Positions 34,314 to 41,783 of a DNA stretch of 64,000 bases are shown in pieces (within the stretch, counting starts at the first letter, position 1; each line of letters opens with the position of its first letter). Position numbers and translations under genes: made by a program. This DNA is from DATLSM01 sp963722965. GTDB taxonomy: Bacteria > Actinomycetota > Thermoleophilia > Solirubrobacterales > 70-9. The notes under the pieces are model-generated. The model saw nothing but the letters and a program-made list of their open reading frames with translations, made no database searches and was not told the origin of the DNA. Location of the stretch: NCBI GenBank assembly GCA_963722965.1, contig CAVROX010000015.1, forward strand, positions 1 through 64,000, written 5' to 3'.

Positions 34314-34684
34314 GCCGCTGCCGTCTCGGCGGCGTCCTCTTTGACCTGAAAGGAGGAACCGCAACCACAGGCCGCAACCACGTTGGGGTTGTTGACCTGG
34401 AAGCCGGCGCCCTGGAGGCCTTCGACGTAGTCGATCTCTGAGCCAAAGACGAACTGCAAGCTGACCTTGTCGACGATGACGGAGACGCCATCGACCTCGA
34501 AGACGTTGTCGTCATCCTTGGGGCTGTCGAAGGCGAGCGCGTATTGGAAACCCGAGCAGCCACCGCCGCGAACGGCGACCCGCAGGGCCTGGTCGGTGGC
34601 CTCCTGGTGGCCGCCGAGCAGCTCGCCGATCTTCTCGACGGCCTTCTCGGTCAGGCTGATCGCCGCTTGGGGGGTCTCGCTCAC
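34310..34684 (-). CDS. erpA: Iron-sulfur cluster insertion protein, ErpA/IscA type
   Basis: 124 residues. The A-type carrier signature is present: AVRGGGCSGFQYALAFD and VAACGCGSSFQV, giving the three conserved cysteines. It accepts clusters from a scaffold and delivers them to targets. It is convergent with the glutaredoxin gene, so the locus gathers a reductase, BolA, Grx and A-type carrier. The upstream 135-base gap to degV holds no recognised feature. It could be an IscA homologue rather than ErpA strictly. Confidence 0.88.
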   Translation of the reverse strand: MSETPQAAISLTEKAVEKIGELLGGHQEATDQALRVAVRGGGCSGFQYALAFDSPKDDDNVFEVDGVSVIVDKVSLQFVFGSEIDYVEGLQGAGFQVNNPNVVAACGCGSSFQVKEDAAETAAA

Positions 34685-34819
34685 TTGACAGATTGTAGCC
34701 GCCGGCAGACCGCCAGAGGGTCAGAGGGATAAGCCGCTTTCGCCGGCGGCTCGATCAACCTCGCGGGTCCGCCCGATTGCCTCCGGCGATGGGGCTTGGT
34801 CTGACAAACTCCGCCCCCC

Positions 34820-35695
34820 TTGAGCTCTGAGCCTCAAACCGCCGTCGTCTGCGATACGACGGCCTACCTGCCCGACGCCCTCGTCGCCGAATCGGGCATC
34901 CACAGGATCAGCCTCTACGTCTCCGTCGATGGCCACCAGGAACGGGAGTCGGAGATCTCTGACTACCCCGCGTTCTATGAGCGCCTGCGCGCGTCAGAGA
35001 GCGGCGCGACCACCTCCCAGCCATCGATCGGCGATTTCGTCTCTGTCTATGAACCGCTGCTTGAGCAGGGCAAGGAGATCGTCTCGATCCACATCTCCGC
35101 TGGGATCAGCGGAACCTTCGAGGCGGCCAACCAGGCCCGTGAACGGCTGATCGCCGAGGGTGAGGGAGGGGAGCAGATCCACGTCTTTGACTCGCGCACG
35201 GCCTGCGGCGGTATGGGGTTCTCGGTGGTCGCCGCCGCGGCGGCGGCAGCCGCGGGCGGCGACGGCGACGCGGTTCTTGCTCGAGCCCGGCAGGCCCGCG
35301 CGGAGTTGAAGATGTGGTTTGCGATCGACACCCTCGAGTACCTGCGCCGGGGTGGCCGGATCGGCGGCGCCCGCGCCTGGATCGGGACTGCGCTGAAGAT
35401 CAAGCCGATCCTCACCCTGGAGGAGGAGATCACTCCGGTCGAGCGAGTGAGGACCCGCGCGCGGTCGATCGAGCGCCTGCGCGACTATGCACGCCAGCGC
35501 CACGAACATGGATTCGACGCCTGGGTCGTCCAGCACATCCAAGACCCCGAGGCCGCCGCCACCCTCGCCAGCGACTGCCGCGAGATCTTCGGCGGAAAAC
35601 CAGTGTTCATCTCAGAGATCGGGCCGGTGATCGGCGCCCACGTCGGCCCCGGCCTTCTCGGCGTCGGCAGCGTCTCCAGATCGGTGCTGGCTTAA
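34820..35695 (+). CDS. DegV-family fatty-acid-binding protein
   Basis: 291 residues from TTG 34820. The EDD fold is clear: VVCDTTAYLPDALVAE, SGATTSQPSIGDFVSVYEPL, SIHISAGISGTFEAANQA, LEYLRRGGRIGGARAWIGTALKIKPIL in two parts, and IGPVIGAHVGPGLLGVG. DegV proteins bind fatty acids and, in Gram-positives, serve fatty-acid kinase (FakB-type). No fakA gene is seen here. It is convergent with a DUF3618 gene (3-base gap). Confidence 0.88.
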   Translation: MSSEPQTAVVCDTTAYLPDALVAESGIHRISLYVSVDGHQERESEISDYPAFYERLRASESGATTSQPSIGDFVSVYEPLLEQGKEIVSIHISAGISGTFEAANQARERLIAEGEGGEQIHVFDSRTACGGMGFSVVAAAAAAAAGGDGDAVLARARQARAELKMWFAIDTLEYLRRGGRIGGARAWIGTALKIKPILTLEEEITPVERVRTRARSIERLRDYARQRHEHGFDAWVVQHIQDPEAAATLASDCREIFGGKPVFISEIGPVIGAHVGPGLLGVGSVSRSVLA

Positions 35696-35698
35696 CGC

Positions 35699-35950
35699 TC
35701 AGCGGCGGCGGCGGAGGGCGAGGAACCCGCCGATCGCAAAACCGACCACGGCTGCGCCGATGGCCAACTCCCGCTGGTGCTCGCGGACCTGGCGGCGCCA
35801 ATCGGTGAGCTCGGTGACTCGCCCGCGCAGCGCTTGGACCGAGCGCCCGAGGTCCTGGCGGTGAACGTCGATGTCGCGGCGGATCTGCGCCGCGGAGCGG
35901 CCGGGCGCCCCGACCGGGGAGGGACGCGCGGGCTCGGGGTGAGCGTTCAT
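35699..35950 (-). CDS. DUF3618-family protein
   Basis: 83 residues from ATG 35950, overlapping the upstream stop (ATGA). The N-terminal part RSAAQIRRDIDVHRQDLGRS is followed by VQALRGRVTELTDWR. The C-terminal part is one membrane helix (ELAIGAAVVGFAIGGFLAL) ending in RRRR. DUF3618 proteins are small actinobacterial membrane proteins of unknown function, often beside holin-like and DUF4235 genes, as seen here. Confidence 0.75.
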   Translation of the reverse strand: MNAHPEPARPSPVGAPGRSAAQIRRDIDVHRQDLGRSVQALRGRVTELTDWRRQVREHQRELAIGAAVVGFAIGGFLALRRRR

Positions 35951-36375
35951 CCTTTCTCCTCCCCTTCCAGCATCGCCCTGGTCAGCTTGGCCTCCTCGAT
36001 TGCCTGGTCTGGCATCGGCGGCGCACCGGCCTGGAACGAACGGTAGGCGAAGAAACCAGCGGCCGCCGCGATCAGCAGAAAGATCGCCGCCTCGACGAAA
36101 AACCCCGGCCACGTCTTGCCTTCGAACACCTCTTCGTTGAGCAGCCAAGCGACCCCCTCCATGACCAAGATCAAGGCGAGGAAGGCAAAGGCTCCGGCGG
36201 CCGCCCCGACCGCGGAACCACGGAGGATCTTGCCGACCTTCTCGGAGACCTCCGCCTTGGCGAGCTCGATCTCCTCGCGGATCAGCGAGGAGGTTTTTTC
36301 GGAGACATCGAAGACAAGTTCGGCAACCGACTTCTGGCCGGGCTCCGGGGGGGGCGTCGCGGTCGGCTCTGGCAT
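35947..36375 (-). CDS. Phage-holin-family/DUF1469-like membrane protein
   Basis: 142 residues from ATG 36375. After a proline-rich start comes an amphipathic helix (SSLIREEIELAKAEVSEKVG) and two hydrophobic helices (AVGAAAGAFAFLALILVMEG; FFVEAAIFLLIAAAAGFFAY). This is the actinobacterial 'phage holin family' or putative superfamily III holin, a chromosomal housekeeping membrane protein rather than a lysis gene. It lies 11 bases after the DUF4235 gene and overlaps DUF3618. No phage genes are near. Confidence 0.8.
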   Translation of the reverse strand: MPEPTATPPPEPGQKSVAELVFDVSEKTSSLIREEIELAKAEVSEKVGKILRGSAVGAAAGAFAFLALILVMEGVAWLLNEEVFEGKTWPGFFVEAAIFLLIAAAAGFFAYRSFQAGAPPMPDQAIEEAKLTRAMLEGEEKG

Positions 36376-36386
36376 CGCCCGGTCGG

Positions 36387-36521
36387 CTACTCCGGTGGCT
36401 CTTCGCCCAGGACCCGCCGCCACACCATCGCCGCGATCTTCGCGGCGATGACGCTGGCGAGGGCACTGCTCGCGGCGAGCAGCCCGCTCCAGGCGAGTCT
36501 CTTGACGATCTCGTTCTCCAT
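36387..36521 (-). CDS. Small DUF4235-like membrane protein
   Basis: 44 residues from ATG 36521 to TAG 36387. It reads MENEIVKRLAWSGLLAASS, then a hydrophobic helix (ALASVIAAKIAAMVW) and a basic RRVLGEEPPE tail, which is the DUF4235 pattern. It is the first gene of the DUF4235-holin-DUF3618 trio and is too short for most gene finders. The 15-base gap upstream separates it from the TetR gene. Confidence 0.6.
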   Translation of the reverse strand: MENEIVKRLAWSGLLAASSALASVIAAKIAAMVWRRVLGEEPPE

Positions 36522-36536
36522 TGGCGCCGACCTTAC

Positions 36537-37136
36537 CTATCGAGGCTCGAGGCCGTCGCAGATCGTCGCCACTACCAGCTCCTTTGCATGGTCAAAATCT
36601 GCCTCGGCGGCGGGGATCACCTCGAAGATCCAACCGGAGAGGAGCTGCTCGATCGCCCCGTAGAAGGACATCGAGGCGAAGATCGGGTCGATGTCACGGC
36701 GAAACGCCCCGGCCTCCTGGCCCTCGGCGACAATCTTGGCGATCGAGTCATAGGCGCTGCGGATCTCCGGCAGGTGGGTGCGCCCAAACGAGTTGGCGGC
36801 GCGGGTCACCTCGACGATGATCACCTTCATCAGCTCCGGGTCGTGGCGATAGGAGTCGACGATGAACGCGGCGACTGCCTCCAGCTTCGCGCGCGGCGTT
36901 TGCTCGCTGCTGTCGGTCTCCTCAATTGCCGCAAGCAGCAGCGACCAACGCTCGCTGAACAGCTCGTTTAGCACCTCGTCCTTTGAGCGGAAGTAGTGGT
37001 AGACGAGCCCGTAAGCGACGCCGGCCTCGTCGGCGATGTCGGCCACTCGGGTCGAGTGGAAACCCTGGCGGGCGAAGACGCGGATCGCGGCGTCGAGGAT
37101 CTGGCGGCGCTTGTCCACGGGCGGGGCCTTGGCCAT
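36537..37136 (-). CDS. TetR-family transcriptional regulator
   Basis: 199 residues from ATG 37136, whose A overlaps the nitrilase stop (TGATG). The N-terminal HTH is complete: RRQILDAAIRVFARQGFHST, VADIADEAGVAYGLVYHYFRS, KDEVLNELF. The ligand domain (FIVDSYRHDPELMKVIIVEV; FGRTHLPEIRSAYDSIAKIV) resembles fatty-acid/acyl-CoA-type regulators. It probably controls its own operon through the palindrome at 38003-38018, and perhaps the aldehyde dehydrogenase gene. The longer open frame upstream runs inside the nitrilase gene and is rejected. Confidence 0.85.
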   Translation of the reverse strand: MAKAPPVDKRRQILDAAIRVFARQGFHSTRVADIADEAGVAYGLVYHYFRSKDEVLNELFSERWSLLLAAIEETDSSEQTPRAKLEAVAAFIVDSYRHDPELMKVIIVEVTRAANSFGRTHLPEIRSAYDSIAKIVAEGQEAGAFRRDIDPIFASMSFYGAIEQLLSGWIFEVIPAAEADFDHAKELVVATICDGLEPR

Positions 37137-37963
37137 CAGGCGCTCATCCCCGCCAGCTGGGGCCAGGCGTAGGAATCTGAACGGCGGTTGGCCAAGGAGG
37201 GCAAGGCCTCGCGGAGTCGACCCTGCTCGGTCAAATCGAGCTCGGCTACGGCGAAGCCCTCGCCGGCGGAAAGTAGGGCAAGGACCGTTCCCCACGGGTC
37301 GACGATCGCCGAGTGCCCGTGCGAGTGAAAATGCGGCGGCGCCTGGCCGACCTGATTGGGGGCGAGGAGGAAGGCCTGGTTCTCGATCGCCCGCGCCCGC
37401 AGCAGCACCTCCCAGTGATCGCGACCGGTGGCCTCGGTGAAGGCCGAGGGCACGGCCAGCAGGCGGGCGCCTCGCACCGCGAGGATCCGGTACAGCTCGG
37501 GGAATCGAAGGTCATAGCAAACCGAGAGCCCGACGAGCAGATCCCCGATCGGCGCGGTGACGATCTCGGTGCCGGGGCGCTCGTAGTCGGACTCGCGGTA
37601 GGCGACGCCGCCGACATCTACGTCGAACATGTGGATCTTGCGGTAGACCGCGAGGTCCTCACCGCTTGGCCCGATCAGCACCGAGGTGTTAAACGCCTTC
37701 TCCCCGCCTTGCTCTGCGATGCTGCCCGCGAGCAGGTGAAGGCCAAGCTGTCGCGCCCACCCGCGGGCGAGACTCAGGGAGGGCCCGTCGAGAGGCTCGG
37801 CACCGGCCAGCAGCTCCTCCCCCCCGGCCAGCAGGTTCCACTTCTCCGGCAGTCCGATGAGCTCGGCGCCATCGGCGGCCGCGGCACCCACGAGACGCTC
37901 GGCGACCTCCAGGTTGCGGTCCTTATCGCCAGTCGAGTTAAGCTGTACGGCCGCTGCGCGCAA
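37136..37963 (-). CDS. Carbon-nitrogen hydrolase, NIT1/NIT2-like amidase
   Basis: 275 residues from TTG 37963 with AAGAGGAG before it. The nitrilase triad is present: Glu in GLPEKWNLL, Lys in YRKIHMFDVDV, Cys in SVCYDLRFPELYR. The RESDYERPGTEIV segment after the lysine resembles NIT1-type deaminated-glutathione amidase and NIT2-type omega-amidase. It hydrolyses small amides in the cytoplasm. It is first in the operon with TetR, downstream of the palindromic operator. Confidence 0.88.
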   Translation of the reverse strand: MRAAAVQLNSTGDKDRNLEVAERLVGAAAADGAELIGLPEKWNLLAGGEELLAGAEPLDGPSLSLARGWARQLGLHLLAGSIAEQGGEKAFNTSVLIGPSGEDLAVYRKIHMFDVDVGGVAYRESDYERPGTEIVTAPIGDLLVGLSVCYDLRFPELYRILAVRGARLLAVPSAFTEATGRDHWEVLLRARAIENQAFLLAPNQVGQAPPHFHSHGHSAIVDPWGTVLALLSAGEGFAVAELDLTEQGRLREALPSLANRRSDSYAWPQLAGMSA

Positions 37964-38002
37964 AAGCTCCTCTTATCGCTCCGGAATCGCCGCCGAGTGG
38001 CT

Positions 38003-38018
38003 GATTGACCAGTCAATC
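38003..38018 (-). promoter_or_regulatory. Palindromic TetR-type operator before the nitrilase-TetR operon
   Basis: GATTGAC, CA, GTCAATC: perfect 7-bp arms. On the minus strand a -10-like TATACT lies at 38035-38030, so the palindrome would sit just past the transcription start, where a repressor would block. It lies 40 bases before the nitrilase start codon. Confidence 0.6.
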
Positions 38019-38058
38019 GGCTGTCCGCAAGTATAGGAGCAGGGGCCGATCGCTCCGC

Positions 38059-38901
38059 TCAGAGGCCGATCATCCGCGCCACCAGCCAATCAAACACCGG
38101 CGTCGGGACAAACGGCTTCAGTCGCGCCTGGAGCTTCGCGTCACGACCAACCAGGTAGCGGGCGCGCGGACGGCGCACGCGGAGCGCCGCCTCAACCGCC
38201 TCGGCCACCACCTCGGGCCCGATGCCGCGGGCGGCGAGCCGCCTAACCGTCTTGCGGTAGCCGGCGATTGCCGGGCCATAGAGGTCCTCCTGGCCGGGAT
38301 CGGCGCGTTCGCCGATCCGGTCAGCCTCGCGCTCTCCGCGCTCCCAAATCGGCGTCGAGATCGACCCCGGCTCGATGATCGAGACCGGGATCCCCCAGGG
38401 CCGCAGCTCCTGTCGAAAAACGTCCCCGACCGCCTCGACGGCGAACTTCGAGGCGTGGTATGCACCGGTCAGCGGGAAGGCGATGCGACCGCCGATCGAG
38501 CTGATGAAGACGATCCGTCCCCGCGACCGGCGGATCGGGCCGAGCATCGCCTGGGTAACCGCGATCTGGCCGATCAGGTTGATCTCGATCTGGCGACGAA
38601 AGTCCTCGATCGGCAGCGTCTCCAGGGGACCGGGTATCGCGACGCCGGCATTGTTGACGAGGCCGTCAAGTCCGCCGCCGCTGAGGTTCGCATCGACGCT
38701 CCGGCCGGCGGCTGCGATCTGCGCCGGATCGGTGATGTCGAGCATCACCGGGATCAGCTGTTTTGAGCCCACCGCGCTCAACTCCTCGGCGTCAGAGGGT
38801 CGGCGAACCCCAGCGAAGACCCGCCAGCCGCCGGCATCGAGCCGCAGCGCCGTGGCCCGACCGATGCCGGTCGATGCCCCGGTGATGACAACCGACCTCA
38901 A
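38059..38901 (-). CDS. Short-chain dehydrogenase/reductase
   Basis: 280 residues, classical SDR: ITGASTGIGRATALRLDAGG (cofactor loop), LDITDP, VNNAGVAIPGPLE, the catalytic Ser in FISSIGGRIAFP and Y-x3-K in AYHASKFAVEAVG. The C-terminal extension (ARYLVGRDAKLQARLKPFVP) is that of 17-beta-hydroxysteroid or retinol-type SDRs, so a lipophilic alcohol or ketone is likely. The substrate is unknown. It lies about 70 bases downstream of the MerR gene's restored end and may be a separate unit. Confidence 0.85.
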   Translation of the reverse strand: MRSVVITGASTGIGRATALRLDAGGWRVFAGVRRPSDAEELSAVGSKQLIPVMLDITDPAQIAAAGRSVDANLSGGGLDGLVNNAGVAIPGPLETLPIEDFRRQIEINLIGQIAVTQAMLGPIRRSRGRIVFISSIGGRIAFPLTGAYHASKFAVEAVGDVFRQELRPWGIPVSIIEPGSISTPIWERGEREADRIGERADPGQEDLYGPAIAGYRKTVRRLAARGIGPEVVAEAVEAALRVRRPRARYLVGRDAKLQARLKPFVPTPVFDWLVARMIGL

Positions 38902-38973
38902 GGCGCCCAGGCTACCCGCCGCAGCCTCGCTGGATCGAAAGCCGGAGCATTTCCCCGAAGCGGGCGCTCGCCC

Positions 38974-39677
38974 TCAGCGCCGGCTGGCGCGGTGGCGCTC
39001 CAGCTCGGCGACCATCAGCTTGGTGTGCAGCGCGGCGATCAGGTCCTGCAGGGGTTGGGCTCCGGCCTCCAGCATCTCGACTACCCGCTCGGGCTCGACC
39101 TCCCCGCCATGCGGGTCATCACAACATCGACCTCCTGGCGGACCAGCTCCTCGATGGCCCTCTTATAGCGCAGGGTGTCATAGACCGTGAAGCCGATCTC
39201 CTCGTCATAGCCACCGGCGCGAAAGCGGCTGATCGCCTCGATGATCCTCACATCAGAGGGCGAGTAACCGCGGCTGTTGGGACTCAGCACCCCAAGCTCG
39301 GCTAGCCGGTCAAGCACCTCCCTGGGGACGCCGTAGCTCTCGCGCACCTCGGCGGCGCTGGTGCGGGTGCGCTCGCCGGCTAGGGCGCGATCGAGAATGC
39401 GGTCCTCGAGGGCGATCAGGGCCCGGGCCCGCTCGGGGTCCTCGTCGAGCACCGACTTGATCGCCTTCAGCGGCATGAAGCGCTCCTCCTGCAGCTGCTT
39501 GATCAGCTTGATCCGGTCGACGAACTCGGGTGGGTAGTAGGCCATGTTGCGGCTCGTCTTGACCGGCTCGGGCAGCAGGCCCTCGCGGAGGTAGTGCTTG
39601 ATCGTCGGCACCGGCACGCCCGATGCCTCCGCCAGCTCCCCGATGCGAAGGAGCGTTTTCTCGCCGTTTGCGCTCAT
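38974..39677 (-). CDS. MerR-family regulator, one frameshift near the C-terminus
   Basis: The N-terminal MerR HTH reads LLRIGELAEASGVPVPTIKHYLREGLLP in two parts, followed by the wing KTSRNMAYYPPEFVDRIKLI. The frame that starts at 39677 stops near 39081, but one added base near 39112 (a GGGG run on the coding strand) extends it with GEVEPERVVEMLEAGAQPLQ, then DLIAALHTKLMVAELERHRA, to a stop at 38974, about 234 residues in all. It overlaps the CoA-transferase start by 4 bases and closes a five-gene acyl-CoA operon, in the position of LiuR-type regulators of branched-chain degradation. Confidence 0.75.
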
Positions 39678-40909
39678 GCGCGGAAGGCGGCGGCGGGCTC
39701 GGTGCCGCCCTCGGCGGCAGCGCCGGATTTCACCATCGCCGCAATCTGCTCGGCGGAGTAACCCGCCTCGCGCAGGACCTCACCGGTGTGCTCGCCGAGG
39801 GCCGGAGCCTGACGGGTGGGGTCACCGGGGGTGCGGCTCATCTTCACCGGTAAGCCCAGCTGGCGGACCGTGCCGAGCTCCGGCTGCTCTATCTCGACCA
39901 CCATCCCGCGCGCCGCCACCAGCTCTGAATTGAGCGCCTGATCGAGGTCGAGGATCGGCTCGATGCAGCAGTCGTGCTCGCCGTTGAAAGCTTCCCATTC
40001 GGCTCGCGTACGGGAGCGAAAGATCCCCGCGACCTCACTCCAGGCGGGCGAGCCGGGCGCCTCGAACTGCTTCTCGATCAGATCGGGGCGCTCGACGCCG
40101 TTGCACAGTGTTGCCCAGAACTTCGGCTCCAACGCCCCGCAGCTGACCCAGCCGTCGGCGACCTCGTAGGGCAGGTAGCAGACCAGGCCGCCGGCGAGCT
40201 GCTGCTCCCCGCGCCGCGGCACCTCGCCGTCACAGAAGTAGCGCCCGGCGACCATCGCCAGCCAGGCGAGGGCGCCGTCGGCCATCGAGACGTCCACCAT
40301 CTGGCCCTCGCCAGAGCGCTGTCGCTCATGCAGGGCGGCCATCACGCCGAAGGCCGCCATCAGGGCGCCGCCGCCGAGGTCGGCGATCTGGCCCGCAGAC
40401 TGGATCGGCGGGCCGTCCCTGGCACCGGTCAGGCCGAGCAGGCCGACCAGGCCGAGATAGTTCATGTCGTGACCAGCGCGCTGAGCATAGGGACCGTCCT
40501 GCCCGTAACCGGTTATCGCGCAGAAGACAACCGCCGGGTTGGCCTCGCGCATCCGCTCATAGCCAACCCCGAGTCGATCGAGAACGCCGGGGCGAAAGCC
40601 ATCGAGGACGACGTCGTAGCGCTCCACCAACCGCAGCAAGACCCCGCGGCCAGCCTCGCTCTTGAGGTCGAGGCGGATCGAGCGCTTGCCTCGGTTGAGC
40701 GAAAGGTAAAGCGCCGAGCGGGTGCCAAGCGCGCTCTGTTCCTCACCGCCGTAGTAGGGCGGGGCCCAGCGGACGTAATCGCCCATCCCGGTGTCCTCGA
40801 CCTTCAGCACCTCGGCGCCGAGGTCGGCAAGCAACAGCGAGCAGAATCCTCCGGGCAGAAGCCGGGTGAGGTCGAGGACCCTGACGTCGCTAAGCGGCAG
40901 ATCGCTCAC
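39674..40909 (-). CDS. CoA-transferase family III (CaiB/BaiF) or acyl-CoA racemase
   Basis: About 411 residues from GTG 40909. Family III features include VRVLDLTRLLPGGFCSLLLADLGAEV (split), KVEDTGMGDYVRWAPP, LDLKSEAGRGVLLRLVERYD and AITGYGQDGPYAQRAGHDMNYL, with the conserved aspartate in GHDMNY. It starts 20 bases inside the BKACE gene's end. Members move CoA between acids or epimerise 2-methylacyl-CoA. With a carboxylase, hydratase and BKACE next to it, CoA activation of a branched acid or racemisation are the best guesses. Confidence 0.88.
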   Translation of the reverse strand: MSDLPLSDVRVLDLTRLLPGGFCSLLLADLGAEVLKVEDTGMGDYVRWAPPYYGGEEQSALGTRSALYLSLNRGKRSIRLDLKSEAGRGVLLRLVERYDVVLDGFRPGVLDRLGVGYERMREANPAVVFCAITGYGQDGPYAQRAGHDMNYLGLVGLLGLTGARDGPPIQSAGQIADLGGGALMAAFGVMAALHERQRSGEGQMVDVSMADGALAWLAMVAGRYFCDGEVPRRGEQQLAGGLVCYLPYEVADGWVSCGALEPKFWATLCNGVERPDLIEKQFEAPGSPAWSEVAGIFRSRTRAEWEAFNGEHDCCIEPILDLDQALNSELVAARGMVVEIEQPELGTVRQLGLPVKMSRTPGDPTRQAPALGEHTGEVLREAGYSAEQIAAMVKSGAAAEGGTEPAAAFRA

Positions 40910-41783
40910 GCCTGGGCACTCCCAAGAGCTCGCGCGCCTCGGCGACTGTGGCGGGGCGGCGGCCAACGTCCGCGGCCATCTGGCGAGCCTTGGCGATCAG
41001 CTCGCCGTTGGACCTCGCCATCTCCCCGTTGGGAAGGTAGAGGTTGTCCTCCACTCCAGCGCGGACGTTGCCGCCCAAAACCAGCGAGCAGGCGAGCAGC
41101 TTCCACTGGTCGCGGGAGATTCCGATCACCTGCCACTGGTTGGGTCCTTCCGAGCCGCCGGAGATCTGGTCGGCCATCGCGGTGACGTTGCGGGGGGTCG
41201 GCCGGATGCCGCCGGTCACCCCCATCACCAGGGAAATCTGCAGCGGGGGCTCCAGCAGCCCCATATCCACCAGCGGGTCGAGGTTGGCGACATGACCAGC
41301 GTCGAAGCACTCGTGCTCGGGCTTGATCCCCAACTCCCGCATCACCGTGAGGAACTCGACGATCGTGTCGAAACTGTTCTCAAAGACGGCCTTGAAGACG
41401 AAGTCCTTGCGCCGCCGCGAGTACTTGGCGTAGTTCATCGAGCACATGTTCAGCGCAGCCACATCGGGGCGGAGCGCCCGCAGGTACTCGATGCGCTTCT
41501 CGATCGGAATCCCGATCGCGCCGGTGGAGTAGTTGATGATCACCTCGCCTACCTCGGCAAGGATCGCCTCGGTGATCGCACGGAAATCCTCGATCTCATA
41601 GGAAGGGGTGCCGTCCGGCTTGCGGGCGTGGATGTGGATCTGTGAGGCGCCCTCGTCGACGGCGCGGCGCGCCTCCGCCGCGTACTCCTCCGGCGTGTAG
41701 GGGATCGCCGGGCACTGGTCGCGGTTGGCGATCACCCCAGAGATTGAGCAGCTGATGATCACCGGCTCCTCGAACCTGCTCAT
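40890..41783 (-). CDS. BKACE (beta-keto acid cleavage enzyme, DUF849)
   Basis: 297 residues. A metal-dependent TIM barrel with VIISCSISGVIANRDQCPAIP, GASQIHIHARKPDGTPSY (zinc histidines), VIINYSTGAIGIPIEKRI, NMCSMNYAKYS, VMGVTGGIRPTPRN and RAGVEDNLYLPNGEMARS. The family cleaves beta-keto acids with acetyl-CoA to acetoacetate and an acyl-CoA, as in lysine fermentation. Its start overlaps the carboxylase stop (ATGA). The substrate is unknown; the acyl-CoA context suggests a branched beta-keto acid. Confidence 0.9.
   Translation of the reverse strand: MSRFEEPVIISCSISGVIANRDQCPAIPYTPEEYAAEARRAVDEGASQIHIHARKPDGTPSYEIEDFRAITEAILAEVGEVIINYSTGAIGIPIEKRIEYLRALRPDVAALNMCSMNYAKYSRRRKDFVFKAVFENSFDTIVEFLTVMRELGIKPEHECFDAGHVANLDPLVDMGLLEPPLQISLVMGVTGGIRPTPRNVTAMADQISGGSEGPNQWQVIGISRDQWKLLACSLVLGGNVRAGVEDNLYLPNGEMARSNGELIAKARQMAADVGRRPATVAEARELLGVPRRERSAA

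Noticed and set aside
35947..36375. Prophage or lysis cassette because of the holin-family protein
   Set aside because: No endolysin, integrase or structural phage gene is nearby; this family is a common chromosomal trio in actinobacteria.
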